A stretch of 64,000 nt of DNA from Penicillium oxalicum (lineage: Eukaryota > Ascomycota > Eurotiomycetes > Eurotiales > Aspergillaceae), in contig NC_064650.1 of the NCBI RefSeq assembly GCF_001723175.1, positions 1,240,001-1,304,000 of the forward strand. The letters run 5' to 3'. Numbering within the stretch: the stretch's first letter is position 1; every line of letters begins with the position of its first letter. Below are positions 21,001-32,631 of the stretch, piece by piece. The notes below the pieces were generated by a model, which saw only the letters and a program-made list of their open reading frames with translations, did not search any database and was not told the DNA's origin. The position numbers and the translations under genes are program-made.

Positions 21001-21630
21001 ATCCAAAGCTTGGCTTGTGTGAGAGCACTCGAACTCACCGTGACACCCAAGGCCGCGCTGAAGCTTGTGGGTAAGAAAATATGGGTCCTGGCAAAGGTCA
21101 ATGGCGATATTCCTCCGATTAGGTTGGGTGTCTCACAGTTTCTTGCGGATCCCGATGAACGCCTGTGCAGCCCCGAGAAGGAGAAGTAGTATTCCGCCAA
21201 CACCCCAAGCTGGTGTGATCTGTGGCTGAATAGGCAAGCCACCAGCGAACGCAGGCTTTGTTGCCGTTTGACCGCCACTGTTCGAGGGTGTTGAGCCCTC
21301 CAAGGACGGGATTGACGTTGCGACAGCGGCGGAGTGATCTGTCCTGGAGGTGGTCGAGTTTGTCAAATTTGCGAAAGTCTCAGCCGCTGTTGTTGCTGGC
21401 GTTTCAGTGACTGCATCCGTTGTTGATGAGACGGAAACTATCGTGGAAGAAGCTACTGGAGCCTGTGTAGGTCTGATATCAGCAGTCAAGGCAGTCGATT
21501 CTGCCACTGCTCTTTTTTCGGCCGCAGTGATGGTGTCAACATTTGATCGCGCTATGTCTTCCACGGGAGCTGACAATGAAAGGCCAACCGCTAGGGCCAG
21601 GGCGAAGCTGCTCCAGGAACTCCACCGCAT
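18088..21630 (-). CDS. DUF4203/TMEM198-like multipass membrane protein with long disordered cytoplasmic tail
   Basis: Four-exon model complement(18088..20525, 20594..20981, 21039..21087, 21137..21630), 1122 residues; all three introns have GT..AG ends and join cleanly. It starts at ATG 21630 with a signal-like MRWSSWSSFALALAVGL, followed by a Ser/Thr-rich extracellular region (about 25-135). The multispan DUF4203 domain (about 140-330) carries VLIVYVMNPPVSNAVQGGYL, ITEGLGCLLGGFCIGMWLL, SLSFSHYTRFHG and GLKEFW. A further membrane span (VELAITVIVTVFGVIAQL) leads into an Arg/Lys/Glu coiled segment, then about 700 residues of low-complexity Ser/Pro/Glu tail ending in a conserved basic motif. The related human protein TMEM198 has been linked to Wnt co-receptor phosphorylation, but the role in fungi is unknown to me. 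Confidence 0.87.
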
Positions 21631-24589
21631 CTTGTGTCTTGCTGACTCTGTGCCCACGAGCTTCCTATATGTGTCGAGACGGCGAGGCGCGAGGCAGGCT
21701 CAAATCACGAAATTCGATTCATAAGGATACCACGATAGTTATCCTTGAGCAGAATTTCTAGGTTTTAGGCCTCGCACTTGGCGAGAGAACAATTGACGAT
21801 TTCGTCACTGTGAGAGACAGGACGTTTTTGGTCGCACCACAACCCCCTGGAGGAATGCCGATGGGTGAGTTCGCTTTCTATTAGCGGGAGACGGCACTTT
21901 TGTCAGTTCACTAGGCCATTGAAAGGCAAGAATGTAAACAGTCAGGGAGAAAAGGCTCCTGCATCACAATACGGCTTCCGCCAGATCCATATACCCCCAT
22001 CGACTGCCACCGCTACTTGGCCAATCGAAAGTCCAGACGGGGCTCCTGCATCTTGATGTACATTCTTCCCGCATTTTTGGGTTTCCGAGTGTCCCTCAAC
22101 GATCAGAAAGCGGTATATTGAACAATGTATTCGACAGCCACGCGAGGTGAACAGGGGATCAGTCATTGAGAGGTGGGTCTCCTGCTTATACTTTGGTGAG
22201 ATCCACCGATCGAAAGCAGCGATGAAGCAAGGAACAGCTGCCGGAGTGGGCATCATTTTGGTGGGTCTGGACAACAAAAACAGACCAGTCGTCGACTGCT
22301 CGCTGAAGATTAGCCGGGCGCTTGGACGGCCCCGGGCAAGCCCCTTTCTTCGTCAACCACCCGCCTTCAGGTTTTCCGACTTGGATACTTTCATCGCCTT
22401 GATCTCAGACCAGGTCTTAGTCCAGTTTCAATTTCAAGTCTGAGGAAGATCCATGGTACTGCAGGTGTTCGTACACGATCAGTAAAAACAGGATGCTACA
22501 CGTATGCCGATGATCCGAGAAAAGTAGATATCAGTAAAGGTCTCTAGAGTTGTTGACCACCATTGCATGCGATAGAAGCCGAAATGCGACCAGTCAATGA
22601 TAGTCGAGAACGCTGCACATGATCTATCACATTCACTCTCGGACAGCGCCCTGCGGACTTCAATAATGCCATTGAGCGCCTCACAACAATCCTGGATAGA
22701 CTCAAAACTGTCGTCCCAGCCTTGAGGGGGCTGTATTGTCTTCTGTACAGTATAAATCTATCGCCTTTCAATATTGATCTATCGCCTTTGACATCTCCAA
22801 GTCTAATTTCCAATTTCTCTTTCAAATGATCAAGGGGGTTGAAGATGCCCATGCTTAGAGGCGCCAACGCCTGGCGTGGCTGGAGGGTACATAAGTACAC
22901 CTTCGCATGAACAGTTAATTATCCTCGACAGACAATGGTCCAGTTCACAAAAGGCTAGCTCATGAAAGTTTTCTTTGTGCTGCAGTATCCTTGCGGTCAA
23001 TGACACTCACAGGGGTCTTACACACGGTCTCGACCACCCAAGGCGCTGCTTTCTACCTCAGTCGAGGTTGAATTCAAAGAAGAGCTTCTGAACAGTGCTA
23101 GGCGAATCTCGTAGCTTGGCACCAGCATATCATGCGCCAGCCTGAAAATAAGCAAGGAATGAGGCCCATGCTCTACTTTGAGAAAGCCTGACCAGCACTC
23201 TTGGCCAGGTTCTTTCCTTTCCGCGCACAATCTTCCATGACCTCGGATGATGAAGGTCTAGTTGTGGAGACACTTCAACCTAACAACTCAGGAATTGGTT
23301 CCAGCTCTGACACCTATTAGAGGAAATCGTCTCGAACGGTAGGGTCGGGGTTTCAATGTGAGAAACATCCAGCAAGGCCTCCGATTTTGGTCGATTGCGC
23401 TCAATCTAGCATGACGGATAACCTGCTTAAAGGATGAGGCAGTGTCTGTAGGATACGGAATTGAACCAACTTTCTACGTGGATGAACAATAATTAGAAGA
23501 ATCGACAGGGCTTTATAATAGGCAACCCAGGAAGATACCTTGGCTATATGGAAAAAATATATGAATATTGACTCCCGGTGAAAAAGTTCCATGCGCTTTC
23601 TAATAGAGCTACATGTAGAACGTTTGTGAAGATGAGTCGGCAAATGTATATTTCACGGGCGGGCAGGCTCCAGTACGATGTGAATAGGTCACCCTCTTGA
23701 CAATAACAATACCTAATGATGGTGCGGCAGGCTAGGAGGTTTTGCCTGATGCCGAACTGGGCTTTCGTGTGCAATAAAGCCCGTCTTGAGCCGTAACCAG
23801 GTAGAGGATAACGACTCCCTACATTGGTAAAATTCCTTCTCGGGCAACCCAGATGCACCCATTCAAGAATTCTGCCTTGAGCTTTAAAGCGCTGCGGACC
23901 CCTATTCAGAATAGAGAGGGCGTGCATCCAGGTTATCAAGCATCAATTCACTTCACGGGGTGGATCGTGAGTAGGATCAAACTCGTCCATTACTTGTACC
24001 GTGCGATGCTAGCGATATAACTGCCTGGCCGCACCGTATGCCAAATTACAAGCAAACTATTACCACTATTTTGTTCCCGCTTCGGGTTCTTGATATGACA
24101 TTCATCTACCCTTACTCGGGCTCAGGCATTGACGGCTTCGATCTGAAGAGTCTTGTGTTTTCTATCGCTAGTAAATTGTCAGCTAACCAGGGTGTGCAGT
24201 GACCAGCGCAAAGTATATAGGGCTCTTATGGTAGAGGATTAATAGTGCAAATAGCTGGTAGGTATAATTCAGCAAACCAAGCTTCCAACTTTGTCCTGGG
24301 GACGATGACACATCACGTGCCCCGCATCCGCCATCTCCACATGCAAAGGGGCGTGATACCGTGCTCGGGTGAGCCACATCGGCGACCACGGCTTCTTACA
24401 TACAACGAGCCGGATCGAGCTAACACTCGTTTGATACAAGCCGTCGTCAAGCTAGTTGGTGAGATCATGGCAAAAATTGTGCTTTCAATGTTTGATCCCT
24501 AACCCTCCCACGAGACAAGCCACCTTCATACCTAAACATCGCTCATTTACCTCCATTGGCTGCCATTATCCTGCGGGCTGCACCTGATC
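21631..24589. other. Gene-free interval of about 3 kb
   Basis: Divergent 5' flanks of the DUF4203 gene (minus) and the auxilin-like gene (plus). Short open frames only, all without recognisable motifs or splice logic. A CACGTG core lies near 24316-24321, upstream of the auxilin-like gene. No RNA gene or transposon coding sequence was recognised. Confidence 0.45.
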
Positions 24590-27355
24590 ATGGATGATCT
24601 CAGCGGATTGAGCTGGACTACCAGCTCCAGCACGCCCAACAGCAAACCCCCTCCTATGTCATCTGGCTCCCAGATCCTGAGCATGCGCCAAAATGGAAAC
24701 TCTGGTCAAGCAACACCAATGTCCATGGCTTCAAACCGATCCAGCTCGCCTTACAAGCCATCTGCGACATCGGGAGACAGCTTCGCAAATCTAGTGTCCT
24801 TCAATACCTCAGGGACCAATAAGAATTTATCACTACTTGAGCAACAGAAGCGGTTGCAGGAAGAGAAGGCCAAGAAAGCGGCGGAGGACAGGCAGCGATA
24901 TGAAGCGCAATACGGTGGTCAAAACGCACATTTCTGGGACAGCTTGGAACACGGTCGTACCCCGAGTCCTGCGGCGGCTACGAGTACCAAAATCACGTCA
25001 CCGGCGCCCGATGATGATGGTGATCTGTTGGCGGCTTTCAACGCTGCAGCTCCGGTGGACAGCTCCACTCATTTTCCGATACCAAGCTCTAACCCTTCAC
25101 CCGCGACGAATGCAAGCTCATGGCGAGCAACGCCAAGCGGGGGCTCCGTGGTGCAGAACACATCTGGAAATTTAGACACGATGGGTGATGACGATGATGA
25201 CCCCTTTGGACTCAATCAGTTGAAACCCAAACAGGTGCCTGCCCAAATGCAAACAACAGTCGATGACGACGACGATTTCCTCGGACTGCTCGGAAAACCG
25301 GTATCAGAAGTTCCTCGTGCGCCTTCGCCTAGCCAGATGGCTCAGTCCAGGGTGGACCAGGACGTTGGTCACCAAACTTCAAAGGCGTCAAATACTCTCG
25401 ACCGTGCTATTGCCGAATTAGTTGACATGGGATTCCCGACGGACAAATCACGAGAGGCTCTAATGACAACGGCATCGGGAAATGATGTCCAGGCGGCTGT
25501 CAGTTGGCTCCTCACGCAGGCACACGCAGAGGCAAGACAAAAGTCGCAAGGACGATCCCCGACAGTCCCTCAATCGCACAATCGTACCGAACGGACTGAG
25601 AGTCGAAACCGCGAGGGTCCGTCGTGGATGAGGGAGAGTAGATCCCAGCCTACTCGATCGCGGGAGGACAGTCGAAGCCCCAGTAATGGTGAAAGAGATC
25701 CTGCCCAGATAGCCTCACAGTTGGGCAACAACTTTTTGAAAACGGCAGGTTCTCTTTGGAAAACTGGTAGCAAGAAAATACAGCAGGCCGTGAACGAATT
25801 TAACGCGGATCATGATCCCAGCCAGCCGAAGTGGATGCGAGATGTATCAGTGGCCCGCGACGAGCCGTCTCCTGGGCAAGCCCGACGTGGAGACTCAAGG
25901 GATCAAGTGCAAGCGCAGCCCCAAAACTTCACGAATGAAGCCCTTCTCCTAGAATCTCGCGATTCTGGGCCACGTCGGAAACCGGCACAAACGCAAGATC
26001 GCCACCAACCAGAGCTCGCTCGCAATGCTCCACCTCGTCAGCTCTCGCCTGTTGTCCAAACCACACAACAAGCGAATTTCCTCCAGCGACCATCTCGCCC
26101 AGGCTCTACAGATCCGAAGCCGCGTCTCTCCAGATTTGCTGCAGAGGAGCAGTCAGCGCAGGCTTATGTTAGTCCGGCGAGACGACGACGGCCTCAGCCG
26201 CCAGCCCAGCCGTCGGCGCCGGAAGTTGACCTCTTTTCCTCCCCTGTGCCCTCAGCAAAACCATCAAATAGCAGCTCCCGGCCCCCAGCACCAGCACCTT
26301 CGACGCCCTCGGCTGCCCTCCCAGTACGAGTGAAAGCCCCGTCTCGATCGATTCCATCCGTATCCGCAGAGGCACTTCAATCAACTCATCGCCATCGAGA
26401 GCAGGCTGCGGCTGCTTACAAGCGTGGGGATTATGCGACTGCGCACCAAAGCTTCTCGACCGCCCTCGACATGCTCCCTGACAAGCATCCCATAACAATT
26501 ATTATCCGGAGTAATCGAGCAATGACCGGTCTAAAGATTGGTGAGCCCAAGGGCGCCATTGACGATGCTGACGTGATTTTGAACTTAATTGGACCATCGA
26601 AAGGCGAGGATGAGACGATCGATCTTGGAAATGGAGAGGCCCCTAAGCCCATGAAAGAATTCTTTGGCAAGGCGCTCATGCGTAAGGCTGAAGCCTTAGA
26701 ACAGCTTGAACGATGGGCAGATGCTGCACAGACCTGGAAGTCGGCGGTCGAATCAGGGCATGGTGGAGGCACCAGTATCCAGGGTAGAAACCGATGCGAA
26801 AAGGCTGCTGGCATCAGCAAAGCGCCCTCGACGCCTTCAGCTCCAGTTCGGAAGCGACCGGTTCCTGCACCTAAGCGCACCTCTGCGCTCTCTGATTTGA
26901 CTGGCAGCACAAGTCAAAATTCAGAGGCCGTAAGACGGTTACGACAAGCCAACGAAGCAGCCGAGCGTGCGGATGAGGAAAGGTTCGCGCTCACTGAAAG
27001 CGTCGACGCGAGGATCGCCGCCTGGAGAAACGGAAAACAGGATAACTTGAGGGCTTTACTTGGAAGCTTGGACATGGTGCTTTGGCCCGAGTCGGGATGG
27101 AAAAAGATAAACTTGTCGGAACTCGTCCTGCCAAATAAGGTCAAGATTCAGTACATGAAAGGAATTGGAAAAGTTCATCCTGACAAGGTACGTCCGATCT
27201 TTCAACCGTCTTCATAGATACACGGCAGCAGCTGATTCATCAATATTATCCAGATTTCGACAACTGCCACTACGGAGCAACGCATGATCGCAGGCGCTGT
27301 ATTTGGTACCCTCAATGAGGCCTGGGACAAGTTCCGAGCCGAGAATAACCTGTGA
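24590..27355 (+). CDS. swa2: Auxilin-like clathrin uncoating factor (UBA-TPR-J domain, Swa2 family)
   Basis: Two exons, 24590..27187 and 27254..27355, 899 residues. The N-terminus is disordered with clathrin/adaptor-type acidic DDDPFGLN and DDDFLGLLG motifs. A UBA domain lies at about 266-313 (AIAELVDMGFPTDKSREALM). TPR repeats follow at about 599-720 (REQAAAAYKRGDYATAHQSF). The C-terminal J domain spans the splice junction: KVHPDK at the end of exon 1 (HPD at 863-865), followed by TEQRMIAGAVFGTLNEAWDK. This order of UBA, TPR and C-terminal J is that of yeast Swa2/auxilin, which recruits Hsp70 to clathrin-coated vesicles and strips the coat. It is functionally linked in theme to the AP-2 mu gene in this window, but 19 kb away. 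Identity is secure. Confidence 0.92.
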
Positions 27356-27737
27356 TCTGGGCGCAGAGCTCTTTGTCGCACAAGTTCGGCGGCAGCTCTG
27401 AGATTACGCATCAAGGCATCTGATGGTGCATTTCCCCGTGTCCACGCCTTTCTAGTTGGAGCCATTCACCCATACAGAGGTCTAGGCATAGCCTCATATT
27501 TGGCGAGCTTTCATGAATATCCGTTTAATGGCAAAGCCGGTTTCCACGTAAAGTAGTCACCTTCTATCTTCATTGGCGAATCGACTATGTTCTACGCCGT
27601 TCAAGAGTTTCATTTCATCAGGACATATGTTGTTCGAAAGGCGCTCACGATTGCGCTCGCGGAAATTTGTCCACGCCAAACGTCTAAAATTTGGATTTTT
27701 TTTTGAAATAAATGTCTTTGTGCAAAGCACAAAGACG
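27356..27737. other. Convergent 3' intergenic region with hairpin next to the TRM61 stop
   Basis: Lies between the 3' ends of the auxilin-like gene (plus) and TRM61 (minus). It contains a perfect hairpin at 27714-27736 (10-bp stem, 3-nt loop), listed separately. No gene is seen. Confidence 0.45.
27714..27736. repeat. Perfect 10-bp hairpin just after the TRM61 stop codon
   Basis: GTCTTTGTGC, AAA loop, then GCACAAAGAC. It lies immediately downstream of the TRM61 stop codon on the minus strand and so would be in that messenger's 3' untranslated region. Confidence 0.8.
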
Positions 27738-29201
27738 TCAAACGTCGCCGGTTCCTTCTGTGGGTTGCTTTTCTTGCTCCTCCTCCCGTTGCCTTCCCTC
27801 ATTCTCCTCTTTCTGCTCCTGAAGACGCAACTCCTTAAATTCTTTCTTCTGCTGTTTCCTGCTTTTCGGTGCCGGCTTGGGTTCTGCATCAATCTTGTTT
27901 GACGGCCACTTTTGCCGGCACTTCAAGTCATCCTCTTCGGACCAGTCTCGAGGAAGAATGGCGAATACCAGGTACGAGGTATGGGTCTTAATCTCTGACT
28001 CGGTCCGGTGCACGAGACGACCCATGTCATATGTGGCCTGCTGTTGGTCCTTTGGCATAGTGGAATCTTCCTCTGGCGAATAGGCCACCCTCGTGCCGTC
28101 GCTATGAGCGAGACGAAGTCTCTTCGCCCGTTCATCGTCTGTCCGCAGCTTCAACATGGCCTCGTCGACTGACTTTGGGAAGACAGTAGCTCCACGTATC
28201 CCTTCGCAATCCAGACCAATGCGCTCTCTTTTGACATCGATTCGTCGGTGATTTACCTCGACCATGGAAATGTTCAGCCACCCAAGCTGACGCATCACGC
28301 GGATGGTGCGTTCAACTTGTTCCAAGCAAGGCGAAAACGTGCAGAGATAGGTAGTGGTGTTCGGATCGAGTGGGGATTCGGCCCCGGATGGTGGCTTACG
28401 GACCAGATGCTTCAACGCAAGCCAGGGAGCCGGTAAGTCCAAGAAAATCGCGCTAGCCTTGGGCGAGCGGCCAGTGTCGGGGTCACCCAACAAGAACCCG
28501 CCTTCGTAGACATCGCGATGTGTCACTTCAACAAGACCATCTAGCCCGTGTTCTGTAATCTCCTCCTTGACGCGGGTTGCTCTTTGCTCGTGAAATTCAA
28601 AGCTGCACACCTTTCCAAGCCTCCGCTTCTTTCCCGTGGTCTCTTCGGTGGGATAACCATTGAAAACAGCGCGAACCGCTGCATGTGTGAAGGAACCACT
28701 TCCTGCTCCTGCTTCAATGACAGTACCGCCTGGGCGCGCGCGAAGTCGGTGGAGAATGTAACTGTAATCGGGCGTGTAGACAACTTGCGTTCGATGCGGG
28801 AGCGAAAGGGTCCATGACTCGGGCGTTGGATACATAAGATGCAAAAATCCACTTGACGCAGCCTCAGGCTTCTTCAAGTTAGAGCTCTCCTCTTCAGCAG
28901 GTGTCGTGGTACCCGAAGCATCCAGTTCCTCGGCTTTGCGCTTGTTTCCAGGTCCTCTGCGCCCCCGAGAGCCGGTGTCGACCTTTGAGGCGACAATTTG
29001 GGAGCCCCAAGCCTGATTGATTAAGGTGCTGTGTGGGAACGATCCGAATCGAGTGTTTGACACCTTGCCTTCCTTGTAGCCCAGGTTTTGGTCGTCTGTA
29101 GCTCGCAGAATGGTCGGAATGGTCTGATCGCGGCGCAAATGCAGAAGCGCGACATTGTCGGCTTGCGCCACGGTCCCGGGCGTCAGAAATGGAGAGGGCA
29201 T
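27738..29201 (-). CDS. trm61: tRNA (adenine-58-N1)-methyltransferase catalytic subunit
   Basis: Single exon, 487 residues, starting at ATG 29201 (MPSPFLTPG). The N-terminal part includes the family-typical Trm61/Gcd14 beta-rich region. The Rossmann methyltransferase domain carries the SAM-binding motif GGTVIEAGAGSGSFTHA (about 158-175), CSFEFHEQRATRVKEEI and the later LDLPAPWLALKHLV motif. It methylates A58 in the T-loop of tRNAs, notably initiator tRNA, as a heterotetramer with Trm6 in the nucleus. A Lys/Arg/Glu-rich insertion before the SAM domain and a basic C-terminal tail are usual in fungi. The gene is divergent from cysteinyl-tRNA synthetase and probably shares its promoter. Identity is secure. 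Confidence 0.93.
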   Translation of the reverse strand: MPSPFLTPGTVAQADNVALLHLRRDQTIPTILRATDDQNLGYKEGKVSNTRFGSFPHSTLINQAWGSQIVASKVDTGSRGRRGPGNKRKAEELDASGTTTPAEEESSNLKKPEAASSGFLHLMYPTPESWTLSLPHRTQVVYTPDYSYILHRLRARPGGTVIEAGAGSGSFTHAAVRAVFNGYPTEETTGKKRRLGKVCSFEFHEQRATRVKEEITEHGLDGLVEVTHRDVYEGGFLLGDPDTGRSPKASAIFLDLPAPWLALKHLVRKPPSGAESPLDPNTTTYLCTFSPCLEQVERTIRVMRQLGWLNISMVEVNHRRIDVKRERIGLDCEGIRGATVFPKSVDEAMLKLRTDDERAKRLRLAHSDGTRVAYSPEEDSTMPKDQQQATYDMGRLVHRTESEIKTHTSYLVFAILPRDWSEEDDLKCRQKWPSNKIDAEPKPAPKSRKQQKKEFKELRLQEQKEENEGRQREEEQEKQPTEGTGDV

Positions 29202-29512
29202 AGTTAGTGACCTGGCGGACTGGTATGAACTATTGGCAGGTCTTTGTTTTCGCGTCCTGTTTCTCAAGAGATCTGCCTGTCGAGGTTCACCAGGCCAAAA
29301 AAATTGGAGATCGACGTAGCTTGACGCGGAGAAAAAGCTGGGCCCGGCTTACTTTTCTTGGAAAATAGGGCTCAGGGTTCCGCACCGTCCAAATCGTAGG
29401 CCAATCACGGCTTACTTGGCGCGGTGGGCCGCTGCTGCAGAGCGCGGCGATGACTCGAAGGTGTCTTTTTGAGCTAAACTTACCCCTCGTGTTTATACAG
29501 TCCGCTCTCTTT
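29202..29512. promoter_or_regulatory. Bidirectional promoter of TRM61 and cysteinyl-tRNA synthetase
   Basis: Short divergent interval (about 310 bp to the upstream CysRS ATG) between two tRNA-related genes. A CCAAT box lies at 29401-29405 within GGCCAATCACGG, a site type bound by the HAP/NF-Y complex in fungi. Binding itself is inferred. Confidence 0.45.
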
Positions 29513-32052
29513 ATGCCCCTCTTCCCTCGTTCACCTCTCCTGCCCCGGCCGCGGTCTCTCTTTACCTTCACGTCAGTCAGCTTCGCTCGACCCATGTCCT
29601 CACGTCAACAGCCGCCATGGCGGCAACCGCCCACCCCAACGGGCGTAGAGCTTCCCCCGTTGCAAGTATGGAACTCGCTCACCAAGTCCAAGACGCCCTT
29701 TGTTCCCTTGGACCCATCTGGGAAGAAGGTATCTTGGTATGCGTGCGGACCGACCGTCTACGATGATGCGCATTTGGGGCACGCGCGGAACTATGTCAGC
29801 ACGGATATCATTCGGCGCATTATGCGCGACTATTTCAAGTTCGATGTCAAATTTGTGATGAACATTACAGATGTCGACGATAAGGTAGGGCGATCCAGCC
29901 CTTGCCAATATTCTGCATTTTCATGGGCGACATCTAATTCAAATCACAGATCATCCTCCGCGCTCGTCAACAATATCTTTTCAACGAATACATCGCTGCG
30001 AATGCCACCATTACACCAGAAGTCCTCGATACCGCCCAGAAAGCATATAGCGCATACATCAAGAAAAATCTCGCTCTTCTGGACCCCGCGCTGCCTGCAG
30101 CGCAATATCAAAAGGAGGTCGGAAAGACCTATGCGACAGTACTGAATGGCGGCGCTCTCCCGGGCAACGAGAAGGCCGGTGACGATGAAGCCAAAGTGAA
30201 GATGCACATCAAAACCGCCGCTTCGGCCGCTAGTGCCCTGGAAATGGCAGAGAATGGAAGCGAGGGTGACGCCGCCGCTTTCGCCAAGCTGTTCTTTACC
30301 CAGGCGCAGGATGTTCTCCTGCCCTACTTGGATGCCTTGAAGGGCTCTTCGATCGACGCGGACGACCACGGTATCTTTACCAAGCTGACAAAGAAATACG
30401 AAGATCGCTTTTTGAAGGACATGCGAGATCTGAATGTCCTCGATCCCGATGAGTTGACTCGCGTGACGGAGTATGGTGCGGAGATTGCGGATTTCGTCGA
30501 GCGCATTGTCAAAAACAAGTTCGGTTATGTGACCGAGGACGGCTCTGTCTACTTCGATATCCGTGCATTCGAGGCGGCAGGCCATCCCTACGCCCGACTT
30601 GAGCCCTGGAGCCGATCCGACAACAAACTGGCCGCGGAGGGTGAGGGCTCTCTGATTGCCAAGACCACAGAGAAGCGGAGTGCGTCCGACTTTGCGTTGT
30701 GGAAGTCATCAAAGCCCGGTGAGCCAAGCTGGACAAGTGCATGGGGCAAGGGTCGTCCAGGCTGGCACATTGAATGCTCGGCCATGGCCTCAGCCCGACT
30801 GGGCAAACAGATGGACATTCATTCCGGTGGTATTGACCTCGCGTTCCCGCATCATGACAACGAGCTTGCTCAGAGTGAGGCGTACTGGGACGATGGTCAT
30901 AAATGCGAACAGTGGGTCAACTACTTCTTGCATATGGGTCACTTGTCTATTCAGGGTTCGAAGATGTCCAAATCTCTCAAGAATTTCACAACTATCCGAG
31001 AGGCTCTTGACCGCAAGGACTGGACACCCCGCAGTCTGCGTATTGTCTTCCTTCTTGGTGGCTGGAAGGAAGGCTGTGAGATCACTGATGAATTGGTGAG
31101 CTCTGGAAACGCTTGGGAAGACAAGCTCAACAACTTCTTTTTGAAGGTCAAGGATGCCTCTGCCCTTCAAGGCTCAGGCAGTGATACCAGCTTCGCGGAT
31201 GATCTGGAAGCTGCCAAGGCTGCTGTTCACAAGCACCTGTGCGACTCATTTAACACGCCGGGTGCAATGCAAGCCGTTTCTGAGCTCATCACCAAGTACA
31301 ACACCGCCGACAAGGCGACGCTTGACCCCAAGGTCGTCGAAGCTGCTGCTGTCTGGGTGACATCATTTGTTAACATGCTCGGCCTGAATGGCACTGAGTC
31401 GGTTGAGAGCACCACAGTTGGCTGGTCAGGCATCGATGTCCCCGACGAGGCCAAGCCTTTTGTCTACCCGCTCGCCTCGATGCGAGACACGCTTCGCCAG
31501 GCAGCTCGCTCGAAGGACGGTATTTCATCGCAACAGATTGAGGAGACACTCAACACGACCTTGCCGGCTGAAGTCTCGGATGCCACGAAACCATATGCGA
31601 ATGCAGTCGCCAACTTCCGGGACAGAGTTTCCTCTTTGAAGTCCTCAGCCTCAATTGAGAAGGACATTCTCGCCCTCTGCGACCGCGTTCGAGACGTTGA
31701 TCTTTTCGACCTGGGGATCTATCTCGAAGATCGGGACAATCTCCCGGCTCTTGTTCGTCCAGTCACTCGCGAGATGATCCAAGCGCGAGAGGAAAAGGAA
31801 GCGCGTGCGAAACAAAAGCAGCTGGAAAAACAAAAGCGCGAGCAGGAGGCACTGAAGCAATTAGAAAAAGGCAAGTTGAGCCACCTGGAGATGTTCCGGA
31901 CGAACGAATACAGCGCCTGGGATGAGGATGGCCTGCCGACGCGGGATGCCGCTGGCGAGGAGCTCACGAAGAGCAGAACGAAGAAGCTCCGCAAGGACTG
32001 GGAGCGCCAGAAGAAGGCGCACGAGGCTTGGCAAGCGAGTCAAGCTAAATAA
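29513..32052 (+). CDS. Cysteinyl-tRNA synthetase, likely dual cytosolic/mitochondrial
   Basis: Two exons, ..29884 and 29950..32052. Starting at ATG 29594 the protein has 797 residues. An in-frame ATG at 29513 adds 27 residues ([14 protein letters not shown].., basic and Ser-rich) that look like a mitochondrial presequence. Class I synthetase motifs are clear: [17 protein letters not shown] holds a zinc-ligand Cys and the HIGH-equivalent [13 protein letters not shown] and FPHHDNE hold further zinc ligands, and [10 protein letters not shown] is the KMSKS loop. A eukaryote-type insertion (about 130-225) separates the two halves of the catalytic domain. The C-terminal tail is Lys/Glu/Arg coiled-coil. 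The single locus plus two starts suggests one gene serves both compartments (inference). A further in-frame ATG exists at 29450. Confidence 0.93.
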
Positions 32053-32631
32053 TCGCATTCCCCAAGACAAGCTATTTGAAAGTACAAAATAAAACGCAAG
32101 ACAGCTTGGGTGGTTCCTCTAGTGATATAAAACATGCATTGCGGGCGTTCAATTAATCTTCATTCGCCTAACTATACACACGTAATCATGCAACCAGAAC
32201 ATTTACAGTAGGTACATGATATTGCGCGAGAGAGGGGAAGGAACTGGATACCACCAATGCGCTGAGATATCTCTCTAATGGGAAATCCAGACTGGACGAG
32301 TAGATCTCATTCCTCGGCCCCGTGGACGAAAGGTGTGGCCCTCGCCCGTTGTTAAGCTTCTTGGCGATATCCCGCCAGAGTCATACTTTTTGACAGGGCA
32401 CGTGACATTTCGACGTCATCCACTTTGGACCCATGGATTCCACCTTCTTTCTAATTTCACGGGAAAATTGCTCGATTTTACAAGAGAACACGGGGATGCG
32501 TTTCAATTGATAACTCGCTGTATAGACTGCGCGCATTTTCTTCAGTGAAATTACCGCTTCTGCACCAACACGGACGGGTGTGCAGAATTCAAGGTTATTT
32601 CAGTGGTCTCAATTTTCTTTCGCACACAATC
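32053..32631. promoter_or_regulatory. Promoter region of the PQ-loop gene with CACGTGAC and GACGTCAT sites
   Basis: No gene seen. A CACGTGAC element (32399-32406, an E-box of the Cbf1/bHLH type) and a CRE-like GACGTCAT (32412-32419, the type bound by bZIP factors) lie close together about 220 bp upstream of the PQ-loop ATG. Factor binding is inferred from known consensus sites. Confidence 0.4.
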
